Assembly (NCBI GenBank): GCA_963839475.1
Contig: CAWIVH010000012.1
Coordinates: 248,001 to 312,000, forward strand
Source of the DNA: CAWIVH01 sp963839475
Lineage (GTDB): Bacteria > Acidobacteriota > UBA6911
Direction: 5' to 3'
Length of the DNA stretch: 64,000 bases
This document shows, piece by piece, positions 26,433 through 35,164 of the stretch. The position numbers and the translations under genes were made by a program. A model generated the notes under the pieces. The model was not told where the DNA came from and made no database searches. It was given only the letters and a program-made list of their open reading frames with translations. Each line of letters starts with the position of its first letter. Position 1 is the stretch's first letter.

Positions 26433-26764
26433 GGCACCTTATACAGGTAAAGGTCGAACTTCGTCAATGTGCGCCTGGGAATTCCTGCGCAACAGCGAAC
26501 GGGCGTCCCGTGTGGGCAATACCTCAATCCGGCCGGCGTGTCGGCTCCAATCGACGCCAGTCGGAACCCGGAGCCATAGAGAGCCGGCCCGACCCATGGT
26601 CTTCGCCGGATCAGAAGCAAGTGAAGGCAAGCGCTATTTGAAGTTAGAAGAAACCATTGCAATGGGATTTGGGATAATGTTATAGAAATTGTCGTGTTAT
26701 TGAGTATCTTATTGCACACGTTTGCAGTCGTATGGTTCGAACTGAAAGAAAACAGGAGGAATCC
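26433..26764. other. Divergent regulatory spacer between OPA transporter and dehydrogenase-iolG operon
   Basis: No gene is supported. TTGCAA at 26657 and TATAGA at 26681 have an 18-base spacing and might be a plus-strand promoter ahead of the operator-like element. The other half is featureless apart from shadow frames. Confidence 0.4.
26713..26726. promoter_or_regulatory. Candidate inositol operator TGCACACGTTTGCA before the dehydrogenase-iolG operon
   Basis: The 14-base TGCACACGTTTGCA is a LacI-type palindrome with one mismatched pair and a central CG step. Its 11-base core ACACGTTTGCA is identical to the one preceding the MIOX operon at 20854. Because the spacer is divergent it could also control the OPA transporter and kinase. 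Confidence 0.6.
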
Positions 26765-27811
26765 GTGAGTAGCACAATGAAAGCCCTCGTTTTCCGGGAC
26801 ATCGGGAAAATCGAACTCGGGGAATTGCCGATGCCAAAAGTCACACAACCCGATGACGTCCTGATCAAAGTACATGCCTGCGGTGTCTGCGGCACCGATA
26901 TAAAAATTCTTGAGGGCAAACACTCCTACCGCCAAAATGTCGCGCTGGGGCACGAATTCATGGGCAGCGTGGTGGAAATCGGCAGCCACGTCCGTCACGT
27001 CAAGGTCGGGGACAGGATCGCCATCGACAACAATCCCCGGTGTGGCTTCTGCTCGTTCTGCCGTATGGGGTTGAGCAGCCAATGCTCCGAAATAAGCAAG
27101 AACGCTATTGGTGTTCAGCGCAACGGCGGATACGCCGAGTACGCCCTCGTACCTGAGAGCGTCTGCTATGCCGTTCCGCCTGAAATCGACGATATCACGG
27201 CGACCCAGATCGAAACCCTCGCCACCGTTGTTAATGGAATGAATACATTACTCATGCTGCCTTACGATTATGTCATGGTGATCGGATTCGGTCCGATCGG
27301 CTACCTCTACGCCGCCATGGCGAAGAATATCGCGGCGAAGGTTGCCGTCACGGAAATTGATCCTTTCAGAATCAAGGTTGCCAGAGAATTGGGTGTGACT
27401 GTCTGGAACCCCCACGAAGAGGATGTGGCGGCTCGGATCACGGAATTCACCTATGGCCGCAAAGCCGACATCGTGGTGGAAGCCACCGGTACGGAGCTCG
27501 AAACCGCCCTGAAATGCGTCACGCCCGGCGGCAAGGTGCTGCAATTCGGAATGGATTCCAGTACCCGAACCACGGTGGTGCCGAACGATATTACGCGTTG
27601 GGCCATCAAGCTGCTGGGAGTTTACCTCGGCCAGAACACCATGCTGCCGGCCAGCCGCATCCTTCGGGAAGGGCGGATCAATATGAAGCCGTTCTTCACC
27701 AAAGTAATTCCCCTGGCAGAGGGAATCGGAGCTTTTGGGGATCTCGGCCTCAACCTGGCCGACCTCTCCAAGAAAAACAAAAACGCCATGAAGATCGTCG
27801 TGAAACCCTGA
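26765..27811 (+). CDS. Zinc-dependent medium-chain dehydrogenase, sugar-alcohol/sugar-acid type
   Basis: A 348-residue MDR enzyme. Catalytic zinc ligands are in CGVCGTDIKIL and LGHEFMG; a full structural-zinc cysteine set lies in NPRCGFCSFCRMGLSSQCSE; the coenzyme fold is VIGFGPIGYLY. The GTG at 26765 is chosen because AGGAGG stands five bases upstream; the ATG four codons later is too far. It is followed by iolG after six bases. It is distinct from IolM of the other operon and shorter. It could oxidise another cyclitol or reduce the tagaturonate made by the pathway; neither can be told from sequence. Confidence 0.85.
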   Translation: MSSTMKALVFRDIGKIELGELPMPKVTQPDDVLIKVHACGVCGTDIKILEGKHSYRQNVALGHEFMGSVVEIGSHVRHVKVGDRIAIDNNPRCGFCSFCRMGLSSQCSEISKNAIGVQRNGGYAEYALVPESVCYAVPPEIDDITATQIETLATVVNGMNTLLMLPYDYVMVIGFGPIGYLYAAMAKNIAAKVAVTEIDPFRIKVARELGVTVWNPHEEDVAARITEFTYGRKADIVVEATGTELETALKCVTPGGKVLQFGMDSSTRTTVVPNDITRWAIKLLGVYLGQNTMLPASRILREGRINMKPFFTKVIPLAEGIGAFGDLGLNLADLSKKNKNAMKIVVKP

Positions 27812-27817
27812 CCGCTC

Positions 27818-28837
27818 ATGCCAAGACAATTGAATACCGGAATCATCGGGATTGGACGCATCGGGAGCTACCATACGCGGAACCTGGTGCGCCTGATCCC
27901 GGAAATCCATGTAAGCGCGGTATGCGACATCAAGCTGAACCTGGCTCAGGAAGTCGCGGATGAACTGCGCATTCCCAAAGTTACACCCGACTATCACGAC
28001 ATCCTGGCCGACCCCGAAATCGAAGCCGTGGTCATCGCGTCCAGTACTGACACCCACTGGTTCATGATCAAGGATGCCGCGCTCGCGGGGAAAAAAATCT
28101 TCTCGGAAAAACCTCTGGCGCTCGACCTGGCCAGCATCGACGAAGCCCTGGCCATCGTTGAGAAGACAGGCGCGCTGCTCCAGGTCGGATTTAACCGGCG
28201 TTTCGATCGCAGCTTCCGGCATGTCCGCGAACTCGTCGCTTCAGGACGGATCGGAAGGCCCTGCATTTTGCACATTACGAATCGCGACCCGGCCCCTCCC
28301 TCCCTGGAATACGCCAGGAGTTCCGGAGGCATATTCCTCGATCTCTCCATCCACGACTTCGATATGGCCCGGTACCAGCTCGGAGAGGTGGACGAAGTCT
28401 TCGCCATGGGTAGCACCCTGGTGGCCCCGGAACTGGCGGGCATCGGGGATATCGACACGGACGTCATCACTCTGCGCTTTGCCAACGGGGCGCTCGGCAT
28501 CATCGATAACAGCCGCAAGGCAGTCTACGGCTACGATCAGCGCCTGGAAGTTTTCTGTTCCGAGGGCGCTGCCAGGGCTGAAAATCAGTCGAACGACACG
28601 GTGCTCATCAGCGGAGGCGAAGATATCCGGAGCGCGAAGCCTCCTCGTTTCTTTATGGAAAGATATGCCGAGTGCTACGTTTCCGAGTTCCGCGAGTTCG
28701 CCGATTGCGCCCTAAACGGAAAACTGTCGCCTGTAACCGGCCACGACGGCCGGCAGGCGGTAGCAATAGCCCATGCCGTCATCAGGTCCTGGAAAGAAAA
28801 CCGTCCCGTCAAGGTCGCTGAGATCCAATCGGCATAA
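27818..28837 (+). CDS. iolG: myo-Inositol 2-dehydrogenase (Gfo/Idh/MocA family)
   Basis: The protein has 339 residues, standard for IolG, which oxidises myo-inositol to 2-keto-myo-inositol with NAD. Rossmann motif GIIGIGRIGSYHTRNL at the N-terminus, the EKPLALD active-site lysine motif, GFNRRFDRSFRHV, and the IHDFDMARYQLGEV block with the catalytic His/Asp pair all match IolG proteins. It is the second gene of an operon with a zinc dehydrogenase. With IolM and IolN at 8.7-11 kb and IolO at 50 kb it completes a four-step non-phosphorylated inositol route. Related scyllo-inositol dehydrogenases are the main alternative. Confidence 0.88.
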   Translation: MPRQLNTGIIGIGRIGSYHTRNLVRLIPEIHVSAVCDIKLNLAQEVADELRIPKVTPDYHDILADPEIEAVVIASSTDTHWFMIKDAALAGKKIFSEKPLALDLASIDEALAIVEKTGALLQVGFNRRFDRSFRHVRELVASGRIGRPCILHITNRDPAPPSLEYARSSGGIFLDLSIHDFDMARYQLGEVDEVFAMGSTLVAPELAGIGDIDTDVITLRFANGALGIIDNSRKAVYGYDQRLEVFCSEGAARAENQSNDTVLISGGEDIRSAKPPRFFMERYAECYVSEFREFADCALNGKLSPVTGHDGRQAVAIAHAVIRSWKENRPVKVAEIQSA

Positions 28838-28853
28838 AACCGAACCCATCGCA

Positions 28854-28911
28854 AAGGCCACGAAAATCTCGAAGCTATTTATTTATATATCTTTGAGGTC
28901 TTCGTGGCCTT
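28854..28911. repeat. Inverted repeat AAGGCCACGAA / TTCGTGGCCTT
   Basis: AAGGCCACGAA (28854-28864) is repeated inverted at 28901-28911 around a 36-base AT-rich loop, in the spacer after iolG. The right arm continues as TTCGTGGCCTTCGTGGTTTAA, a dispersed intergenic sequence style common in several phyla. It may end transcription of the iolG operon, but there is no T-run. Confidence 0.55.
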
Positions 28912-28933
28912 CGTGGTTTAATGAATCATCCCT

Positions 28934-31900
28934 ATGAACCTCACGAACCATGTTGCCCTGGATCGGCCGCATTTCACCTGCGTTGAAGCAGCTACGTATG
29001 CCTCAGAGCTCTTCGGGATCCGCGCTGCCGCAAGCGAACTGCCGAGCGAGCGGGACCAGAACTTTCATCTGGTCAACGCAGAGAATCAGGAATTCGTTCT
29101 CAAAATCGCGAGCTCAGCGGACAAGCTGGAGGCACTCGAGTTTCAGAACCGTGCCATGGCACTTCTTGCGGGCGGTAAGGCGGAAACGCCCTGCCCCATG
29201 GTGATCCCTACCGTCTCAGGCGCCGGCATTGGAACCATTCGTGATCCCAAGGGAAAACCGCACCACATCCGCCTGCTGGCCTGGCTAAACGGCCTTTTCC
29301 TGTCGGAATGCCGGCCACAATCCGCAGCGCTGCTTGAAAACGTCGGCGCATTGGTGGGCCGCATCGACCGGGTGCTTTGGGATTTTCCCCACCCCGTGCC
29401 GAAGCGCCAATTGAACTGGGAAATGCGAGATGCCGGTTCCGTCATAAAATGCAGGCTCCATTTGACGCCCGATCCCACAAGGCGGCGGCTTCTGGAAAAG
29501 TTCCTGGGGGCCTTCGAAAATCAGGTCGCTCCCATCCTGCCCGGTCTCAGAACCAGCGTGATTCACAACGACGCCAATGATCACAACATACTGGTGGAGC
29601 GCCCCGCCCCGGGCCGGCCGGCATCGAGAATCGCAGGGATCATCGACTTCGGAGACATGCTGCACACGGTCACGGCAGCCGAACCCGCCATAGCGGCCGC
29701 CTACGGCCTGCTCGGGAAAGCAGATCCGCTGGCTGCCGCCGCGAGCGTCGTGCGCGGCTATCACAGGGAATTTCCGCTGGAAGAAATGGAACTGTCGATC
29801 CTCTTCCACCTGGTATGCACCCGCCTTGCGGTCAGCGTTTCGCTTTCGGCCCAGCAGCAGTGCGCGGAACCGGACAAACCTTATTTATCCATTAGCGAGA
29901 GCCCGGCCTGGGATGCCCTGGAGAAACTTGCGGCCATCCCCGCCGGATTGGCCCATGCCTATTTCCGCGACGCGTGCGATCTGCCGCCGTGCCCGCGCAA
30001 CGCTTTCGTGCGTTCCTGGATCATACAGAATCAGGAAGCCATCGGTCCGATTCTGGAGACGCCGCTCACCCCGGAAACCTCGCTTGTCATGGACCTGAGC
30101 ATTGGAAGTCCGGAGATACCTGAACTGAAGGTCACAACCGATACTCCCGCTTTCACCAAGATGCTTTGGGCCCGAATGAAAGACGCGGGCGCCGCCATCG
30201 GCATCGGCCGGTACAACGAAGCCCGCGCTCTGTACACCGGCCCCTCCTTTCAGGCGGCCGGCGATGAAATGGAGCGGCAGCGGACCGTTCATCTGGGGAT
30301 CGATCTTTTTGCCGATCCGGGCACGCCGGTTTTTGCGCCGATGGCCGGAACCGTCCACAGCTTTCGCAAAAACAACCGGCCGCAGGATTACGGCCCGACT
30401 ATAATCCTCGAGCATCCTCTGGGCGAGGGCTCCGGCTCCTTTTATACGCTCTACGGCCATTTAAGCGAGGATTCGCTCGACAGCCTGGCGCCGGGGATGA
30501 AAGTAGCAAAGGGGCAGCGCTTGGCGGCCATCGGCGATTTCCCGCAAAACGGTGGGTGGCCGCCTCACCTGCATTTCCAGGTGATCTGCGATCTCCTGGG
30601 CTTCCAAGGGGATTTTCCCGGCGTTGCGGAACCGGACGCCCGGCGGATCTGGCTTGGGCTTTGCCCTGATCCCAACCTGGTGCTGGGAATTCCTGAAGCC
30701 TGCTTCCCGGCGCAGGCGCAGGGGAGCGAGGGGATTCTCCATTCGCGCAATGAGAGGATCGGCCCTTCCCTGAGTCTTTCCTATCGCAGGCCCCTTCATA
30801 TTGTCCGCGGATCGATGCAATACCTATTCGATCATGAAGGGCGCCGCTACCTCGACGCCGTAAACAACGTGCCCCATGTGGGCCACAGCCATCCCCGCGT
30901 GGTCCGCGCGGCCATGGATCAGATGGCGGTCCTGAACACCAACACCCGCTATCTGCACGAAAACCTTGTGCGGTACGCCGAACGGCTCTGCGCGACCCTG
31001 CCCTCTCCGCTCCGGGTTTGTTTCCTGGTCAATTCAGGCAGCGAAGCCAACGATCTCGCCTTGCGCCTGGCGCGGAATTACACAGGGAGGAAAGATGTTG
31101 TGGTGGTCGACGGCGCCTACCACGGGAATCTGACTTCTCTGGTTGAAATCAGTCCCTACAAGTTCGATGGGCCTGGAGGATCCGGGGCGCCATCCTACGT
31201 GCACAAGGCGGCCATGCCCGACCTTTATCGGGGCCCCTACCGCCGAGACGACACTCAAGCCGGCGCCAAGTACGCAGCTGAGGTCGGAGCAGCGGCAAAA
31301 CGTGCGCCGAATGGCGTCGCGGCTTACCTGTGTGAATCTGTGCTGAGCTGCGGCGGTCAGATCGTCCTGCCGGAGGGTTACCTTCGCGAGGCATACAGAC
31401 AGATCCGGAGTGCCGGGGGCGTCTGCATCGCCGATGAAGTCCAGGTAGGGTTTGCTCGCGTCGGCACCCACTTCTGGGGCTTTGAGACCCAGGGGGTCGT
31501 ACCTGATATCGTAACCATGGGAAAACCGATTGGGAACGGACACCCGTTGGCGGCCGTGGTAACCAGCCGTGAAATCGCAGACGCCTTCGCCAACGGCATG
31601 GAGTATTTCAATACCTTTGGCGGTAATCCTGTATCCTGCGCGGTGGGCCTGACGGTGCTGGACATCATTCGGGATGAGAATCTGCAGGCCCATTCCCTGG
31701 AGGTGGGCAAACGCTTTGTCGCCGGACTGAAAGTGCTGGAAAGCAGGCATCGCCTGATCGGCGACATTCGCGGGCTCGGACTCTTCATCGGAATCGAGCT
31801 GGTGCGCGACCGGGTCACCCTGGAGCCGGCTCCGGAAGAAGCGTCGTACGCCGTCGAGCGCCTCAAGGATCACGGAATCCTGGCCAGCACGGACGGCCCC

Positions 31901-32008
31901 TGGCACAACGTTATCAAAATCAAGCCGCCCCTTCCCTTCTCGATTTCAAATGCGGAATATTTCTGTGAGGCTCTGGACAAAATCCTGAAAGAATCGCCGC
32001 TTGCCTGA
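28934..32008 (+). CDS. Three-domain fusion: APH-type kinase, M23 peptidase-fold domain, class-III aminotransferase (ammonio-phospholyase type)
   Basis: A single 1024-residue frame. Residues about 15-330 are an aminoglycoside-phosphotransferase/homoserine-kinase-like kinase with the catalytic loop VIHNDANDHNILVE (near 212) and GIIDFGDM. Residues about 440-570 are a peptidase M23 (LytM) fold with HLGIDLFADPGTPVFAPMAG, GHLSEDSL and PPHLHFQV, keeping the zinc ligands. Residues about 610-1024 are a class-III PLP aminotransferase: NSGSEANDLALRLAR, IADEVQVGFARVG and TMGKPIGNGHP with the Schiff-base lysine near 862. The last domain resembles the AGXT2L/ETNPPL ammonio-phospholyases; kinase-lyase fusions were used to link hydroxylysine kinase and phospholyases. 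A plausible job is phosphorylating an amino alcohol and then eliminating phosphate and ammonia. No signal peptide is seen. Confidence 0.88.
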   Translation: MNLTNHVALDRPHFTCVEAATYASELFGIRAAASELPSERDQNFHLVNAENQEFVLKIASSADKLEALEFQNRAMALLAGGKAETPCPMVIPTVSGAGIGTIRDPKGKPHHIRLLAWLNGLFLSECRPQSAALLENVGALVGRIDRVLWDFPHPVPKRQLNWEMRDAGSVIKCRLHLTPDPTRRRLLEKFLGAFENQVAPILPGLRTSVIHNDANDHNILVERPAPGRPASRIAGIIDFGDMLHTVTAAEPAIAAAYGLLGKADPLAAAASVVRGYHREFPLEEMELSILFHLVCTRLAVSVSLSAQQQCAEPDKPYLSISESPAWDALEKLAAIPAGLAHAYFRDACDLPPCPRNAFVRSWIIQNQEAIGPILETPLTPETSLVMDLSIGSPEIPELKVTTDTPAFTKMLWARMKDAGAAIGIGRYNEARALYTGPSFQAAGDEMERQRTVHLGIDLFADPGTPVFAPMAGTVHSFRKNNRPQDYGPTIILEHPLGEGSGSFYTLYGHLSEDSLDSLAPGMKVAKGQRLAAIGDFPQNGGWPPHLHFQVICDLLGFQGDFPGVAEPDARRIWLGLCPDPNLVLGIPEACFPAQAQGSEGILHSRNERIGPSLSLSYRRPLHIVRGSMQYLFDHEGRRYLDAVNNVPHVGHSHPRVVRAAMDQMAVLNTNTRYLHENLVRYAERLCATLPSPLRVCFLVNSGSEANDLALRLARNYTGRKDVVVVDGAYHGNLTSLVEISPYKFDGPGGSGAPSYVHKAAMPDLYRGPYRRDDTQAGAKYAAEVGAAAKRAPNGVAAYLCESVLSCGGQIVLPEGYLREAYRQIRSAGGVCIADEVQVGFARVGTHFWGFETQGVVPDIVTMGKPIGNGHPLAAVVTSREIADAFANGMEYFNTFGGNPVSCAVGLTVLDIIRDENLQAHSLEVGKRFVAGLKVLESRHRLIGDIRGLGLFIGIELVRDRVTLEPAPEEASYAVERLKDHGILASTDGPWHNVIKIKPPLPFSISNAEYFCEALDKILKESPLA

Positions 32009-32258
32009 TCGATTCCATCGGCAATGCCATCCGCTCAAGACGACTGCAGGAATGAGCCCCCGACGGCGACTTGCACAGCCTGAATCGATCGGAGGCGACA
32101 ATGAGTCCCTGCTGAGCTCCGGCGCTCAGTGGCGGCATCATCGCGTATCTTCTTTGAAGGATGTCCCATGTAGGAAGATAATCCTGTATCCAGACATGAA
32201 AGTACGGCGGCGCCGTCCTTCGTCTGCCGGGCAAGCCGGCCTGACCACTGGAGGAAAC
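32009..32258. other. Spacer with no supported gene
   Basis: The frame of the following WG-repeat gene stays open upstream but has arginine-rich, low-quality sequence and no ribosome site, so it is treated as untranslated. No structure or repeat of note was seen. Confidence 0.4.
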
Positions 32259-32849
32259 ATGCGCAACGAGTTCTGCTTCCTGATCCTGGCCGTCTTTTTC
32301 GCATACCCAGTACCATACAAAGCGAGCGGGAAATGGGGTTATAGAGATTCGGGCGGGAGGATAGTGGTCTCGCCAAGGTTCGAAATCGCCCTCGAATTTT
32401 CCGCAGAAGGGCTTGCCGCAGTGGTCGATGGCCAAGGGTGGGCTTATATCGACCCGACCGGGCGGGTAGTGATAAGACCGTTTGTCGTGGACAACGGGCC
32501 CGATTACTTCGAGGAAGGGCTGGCGCGTTTCAGGGCCGACGGGAAGATCGGCTTCTTCAATAAAAGTGGAAGGGTTGTCATCCAGGCAAAATATGCGTTC
32601 GCGAGGCCTTTTTCAGGCGGCCTCGCAGCGGTGTGCGATTCCTGCAAGGAAGTCCGCGAGGCGGAGCACACGGTGGTGGCGGGAGGCAAATGGGGATTCA
32701 TCAACACGCGCGGCGCCTTGGTCATCCCTTTTCAGTTCGAAGATGTCATGGGTTTTGAAAACGGCAAAGCGAAGGTGAAAGCTTCCGGCTCGTGGAAATA
32801 CATCGATGAAAAGGGAGCCGTTGTGGGAATCCCGGATAGTGATCGGTGA
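32259..32849 (+). CDS. Secreted WG-repeat protein
   Basis: A 196-residue protein with a hydrophobic signal sequence (FCFLILAVFFAYP) and about five tandem WG repeats of the form KWGY-D-GRIV--P-F: SGKWGYRDSGGRIVVSP, GWAYIDPTGRVVI, KIGFFNKSGRVVI, KWGFINTRGALVI and SWKYIDEKGAVVG. GGAGG lies four bases before the chosen ATG. WG repeats form a beta-propeller-like or beta-solenoid surface of unknown partner. A CDSC pair near residue 125 may form a disulfide. It stands alone between the fusion gene and the DUF362 gene. Confidence 0.8.
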   Translation: MRNEFCFLILAVFFAYPVPYKASGKWGYRDSGGRIVVSPRFEIALEFSAEGLAAVVDGQGWAYIDPTGRVVIRPFVVDNGPDYFEEGLARFRADGKIGFFNKSGRVVIQAKYAFARPFSGGLAAVCDSCKEVREAEHTVVAGGKWGFINTRGALVIPFQFEDVMGFENGKAKVKASGSWKYIDEKGAVVGIPDSDR

Positions 32850-33010
32850 TCAAGCGGCGAACGAACGCAATCGCTCGGCCATGATACTTTGCCGGGAGTT
32901 CCTGAACTTGCAGAAACTCCGACCAGGCTGGCTTCGTATTAAACAGGGACGACGGTTGGTCTGAACCTGAGCTGCATCCAGGGTATTTGTGCTTGAGCGC
33001 GAGGGTGGAT

Positions 33011-34120
33011 ATGGAAAAGATGGACCGACGGACCTTCGTAAGAAGTGCGGCGCTCGGCGGTATCGCCGCCGGATGTTGCATTCATTCAAACTCATTGGCC
33101 TTTGGACGAGCGCCGGAGCTCACCAATCCGGGAGCGAAGGCAATCGTCAGCGTGACGAGAATCAAGAATGACAACATTGACTATGCCGTCAGGAACGCGA
33201 TCGATTTGCTTGGCGGTCTGCGAGAGATCACGGCGGGCAAAGAGCGAATCATGCTCAAACCCAATCTCGTCAGCCCTGAACCCCGCGACGTTACAAAACC
33301 CGGAGTGGTCCGGGCGTTGGCAAAACTCATGCTCGAGGCGACCAAAGATTTGTCCATAGGCGAGGGCTCCGCGGCCGCGGGTCCGAATCTGCGCCCGGAA
33401 TTGTTTGGAGGGGTCTGCCGAACCAGCGACGTGGACACGCTCAATAGAATCCAATCTGCCGTTTTTGATCCGCTCGGCTATTCCGATCTCGCAAAGGACC
33501 TGAGGATCCCCCTCGTCAACCTTCACACGGGTGACATGGCGAAAGTCCCGATATCCGAAGGGTTTGTGCACAAGGAGATTCACATTCATCGCTCCTTGAC
33601 AGAAATCGATTTGCTCTGTTCGGTTCCTATGATGAAAACCCATGGATTGGCAAGCGTGACTCTGGGCATGAAAAATCTGATCGGGTTGTACCCGGGTCAG
33701 GTGTATGGCACGGTCCGATCTGCGGTACACGCCGAAGCCGCGAAAATTGAGCCTTCAGGAACCGCTTCAGCGATTGTGGATATGGTTCGAGCAAACCGTC
33801 TCGGGCTGGTCGTGGTCGATGCTTCCATGGCGATGGAAGGACAAGGTCCGTCCGTGTATCAAGGCGGGAAGGTAGTAAAAATGGACCTGATTATTGCCGG
33901 TACCAACCCTCTCGCGACCGATATGGTAGCAGCTTCTATCATGGGGTTCCGCCCCGATGAAATATCCACCTTTGTATGGAGTTGGAAGGCGGGAATGTCG
34001 CCGGGAAGTCTGGACGAAATTGAGGTGCGTGGTGAACGGATAGAGGATGTTCGAAAGACCTTCGCGCGGCCCATGGTGGTTCCCTGGTCCCTGGCAAGCC
34101 GCTACGGCCCGCCCTGCTGA
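33011..34120 (+). CDS. Tat-exported DUF362 protein
   Basis: A 369-residue protein beginning with a twin-arginine signal (MDRRTFVRSAALGG). The DUF362 fold is recognised from RIMLKPNLVSPEPRDVTKPGVV, a GEGSAAAGPNL motif, the CSVPMMKTHGLASVTLGMKNLIG block, and DASMAMEGQGPSVYQGG followed by ATDMVAASIMGF. In other proteins this domain is often next to ferredoxin-like segments, but no cysteine cluster of that kind is present here. The biochemical role is unknown. ATG at 33011 follows GGTGGAT. It is not tightly linked to its neighbours. Confidence 0.82.
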   Translation: MEKMDRRTFVRSAALGGIAAGCCIHSNSLAFGRAPELTNPGAKAIVSVTRIKNDNIDYAVRNAIDLLGGLREITAGKERIMLKPNLVSPEPRDVTKPGVVRALAKLMLEATKDLSIGEGSAAAGPNLRPELFGGVCRTSDVDTLNRIQSAVFDPLGYSDLAKDLRIPLVNLHTGDMAKVPISEGFVHKEIHIHRSLTEIDLLCSVPMMKTHGLASVTLGMKNLIGLYPGQVYGTVRSAVHAEAAKIEPSGTASAIVDMVRANRLGLVVVDASMAMEGQGPSVYQGGKVVKMDLIIAGTNPLATDMVAASIMGFRPDEISTFVWSWKAGMSPGSLDEIEVRGERIEDVRKTFARPMVVPWSLASRYGPPC

Positions 34121-34171
34121 ACGCAAAGGATGGGATAGCAGGGTTAGCGCGTCCATGATCCAGCGATGAGA

Positions 34172-35164
34172 TCAGGGCAGGAATTGGCCCGAGCTGTAAT
34201 CCACGATTAGGCCGCGGATGAGGGCCAGCGCCGCAGGCGGGAATTTCCAGGTCGTTTCGCCAAGCAAATCCTCCAATTGGGGGATGATCTCGCTGTCCCG
34301 CACCTCATCGCTCGTACGCGCCCGGCGTACGAAGGATGAACAATCGGGAAACCGGTCGAAGAATTTATCCATCCCTTTGGTGCTGTAATCCTGACCATAA
34401 ATGTGCAGCGAGCCGCTCATTTCGCTATAGGGGCCGACCCGGACTTCGCGCCCTGATTTTTGGGCCAGCCGTGCCGCAAGGCGGGCCTGCAGATTCGTGA
34501 TACCGATAAGGTTGTCGGCCCATGCTTTGTACAAATCCCGGCTGCGCCATACAGCATGCATATTCAGCACGAGACAGCCCCGTTCATCTTCAATAGCGCG
34601 AACCTGGATCTCGCTCAAGCATGGCATATCGGCGGCCATGAAAAGATCGATTTCGGGCACCCGCGTGGTGGCAACCGCTCGGCGGGAGATCGGGTCTTTT
34701 GCGATTTTGTCCAGAATGATTTCGAGCTGGTCGATGGTCGTCCCATCCGCACGTGGGAAAGCAGTCAGCCGCTGGTGATAACAATAGGGCCACTGAGTCG
34801 CTTCAAAATCCCTTCCGGATCGCACCATCTGCAGCAACTCCAGGTACGGAACCACGAGGTGGTCTTTGGCGCCAAGGAATTCTGCAATGTACTTACCGCG
34901 TTCACAATAACTGATCGCCGGAAATCGCGGCTGGGCGAAAGGATCGCGGATCAGAATCGAAACCTTGGCGTCCCTGCCCGGCGGATCAAGAAAGGTGCCG
35001 TCCATGTTCCGGCGATCGTATTGCGTCCGCAACGTGGCTCCGCCAAAATGTACCGCTTTTAGCGCGCCATATAACGCTTCCGGAATGGAATGAGCCTCGA
35101 CATAAAAAGCGGGGAGTTCCCCTGAAGTGCCGGAGTCCGGCAGGATGGGATTGGTTTCCATCAT
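34172..35164 (-). CDS. Divergent thymidylate synthase-fold protein
   Basis: The protein has 330 residues and matches the ThyA superfamily only in parts. A Pro-Cys in AADMPCLSEIQ aligns with the nucleophile but has Leu where ThyA has His; VWRSRDLYKAWADNLIGI keeps the RSxD phosphate and deoxyuridine-binding pattern and the Asn; SGSLHIYGQDY corresponds to the DAHIY block. The folate-closing C-terminal IKMxxP tail is missing; the protein ends GQFLP. It may bind a pyrimidine nucleotide while doing something other than canonical dTMP synthesis. It is alone on its strand. Family membership is moderately sure; function is open. Confidence 0.6.
   Translation of the reverse strand: MMETNPILPDSGTSGELPAFYVEAHSIPEALYGALKAVHFGGATLRTQYDRRNMDGTFLDPPGRDAKVSILIRDPFAQPRFPAISYCERGKYIAEFLGAKDHLVVPYLELLQMVRSGRDFEATQWPYCYHQRLTAFPRADGTTIDQLEIILDKIAKDPISRRAVATTRVPEIDLFMAADMPCLSEIQVRAIEDERGCLVLNMHAVWRSRDLYKAWADNLIGITNLQARLAARLAQKSGREVRVGPYSEMSGSLHIYGQDYSTKGMDKFFDRFPDCSSFVRRARTSDEVRDSEIIPQLEDLLGETTWKFPPAALALIRGLIVDYSSGQFLP

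Noticed and set aside
23190..33897. 19-base identity AAAAATGGACCTGATTATT at about 23189 and 33877
   Set aside because: The second copy is inside a coding region (KMDLII of the DUF362 gene) and the first in a spacer with no matching flanks; one such match in 64 kb is unusual but compatible with chance.
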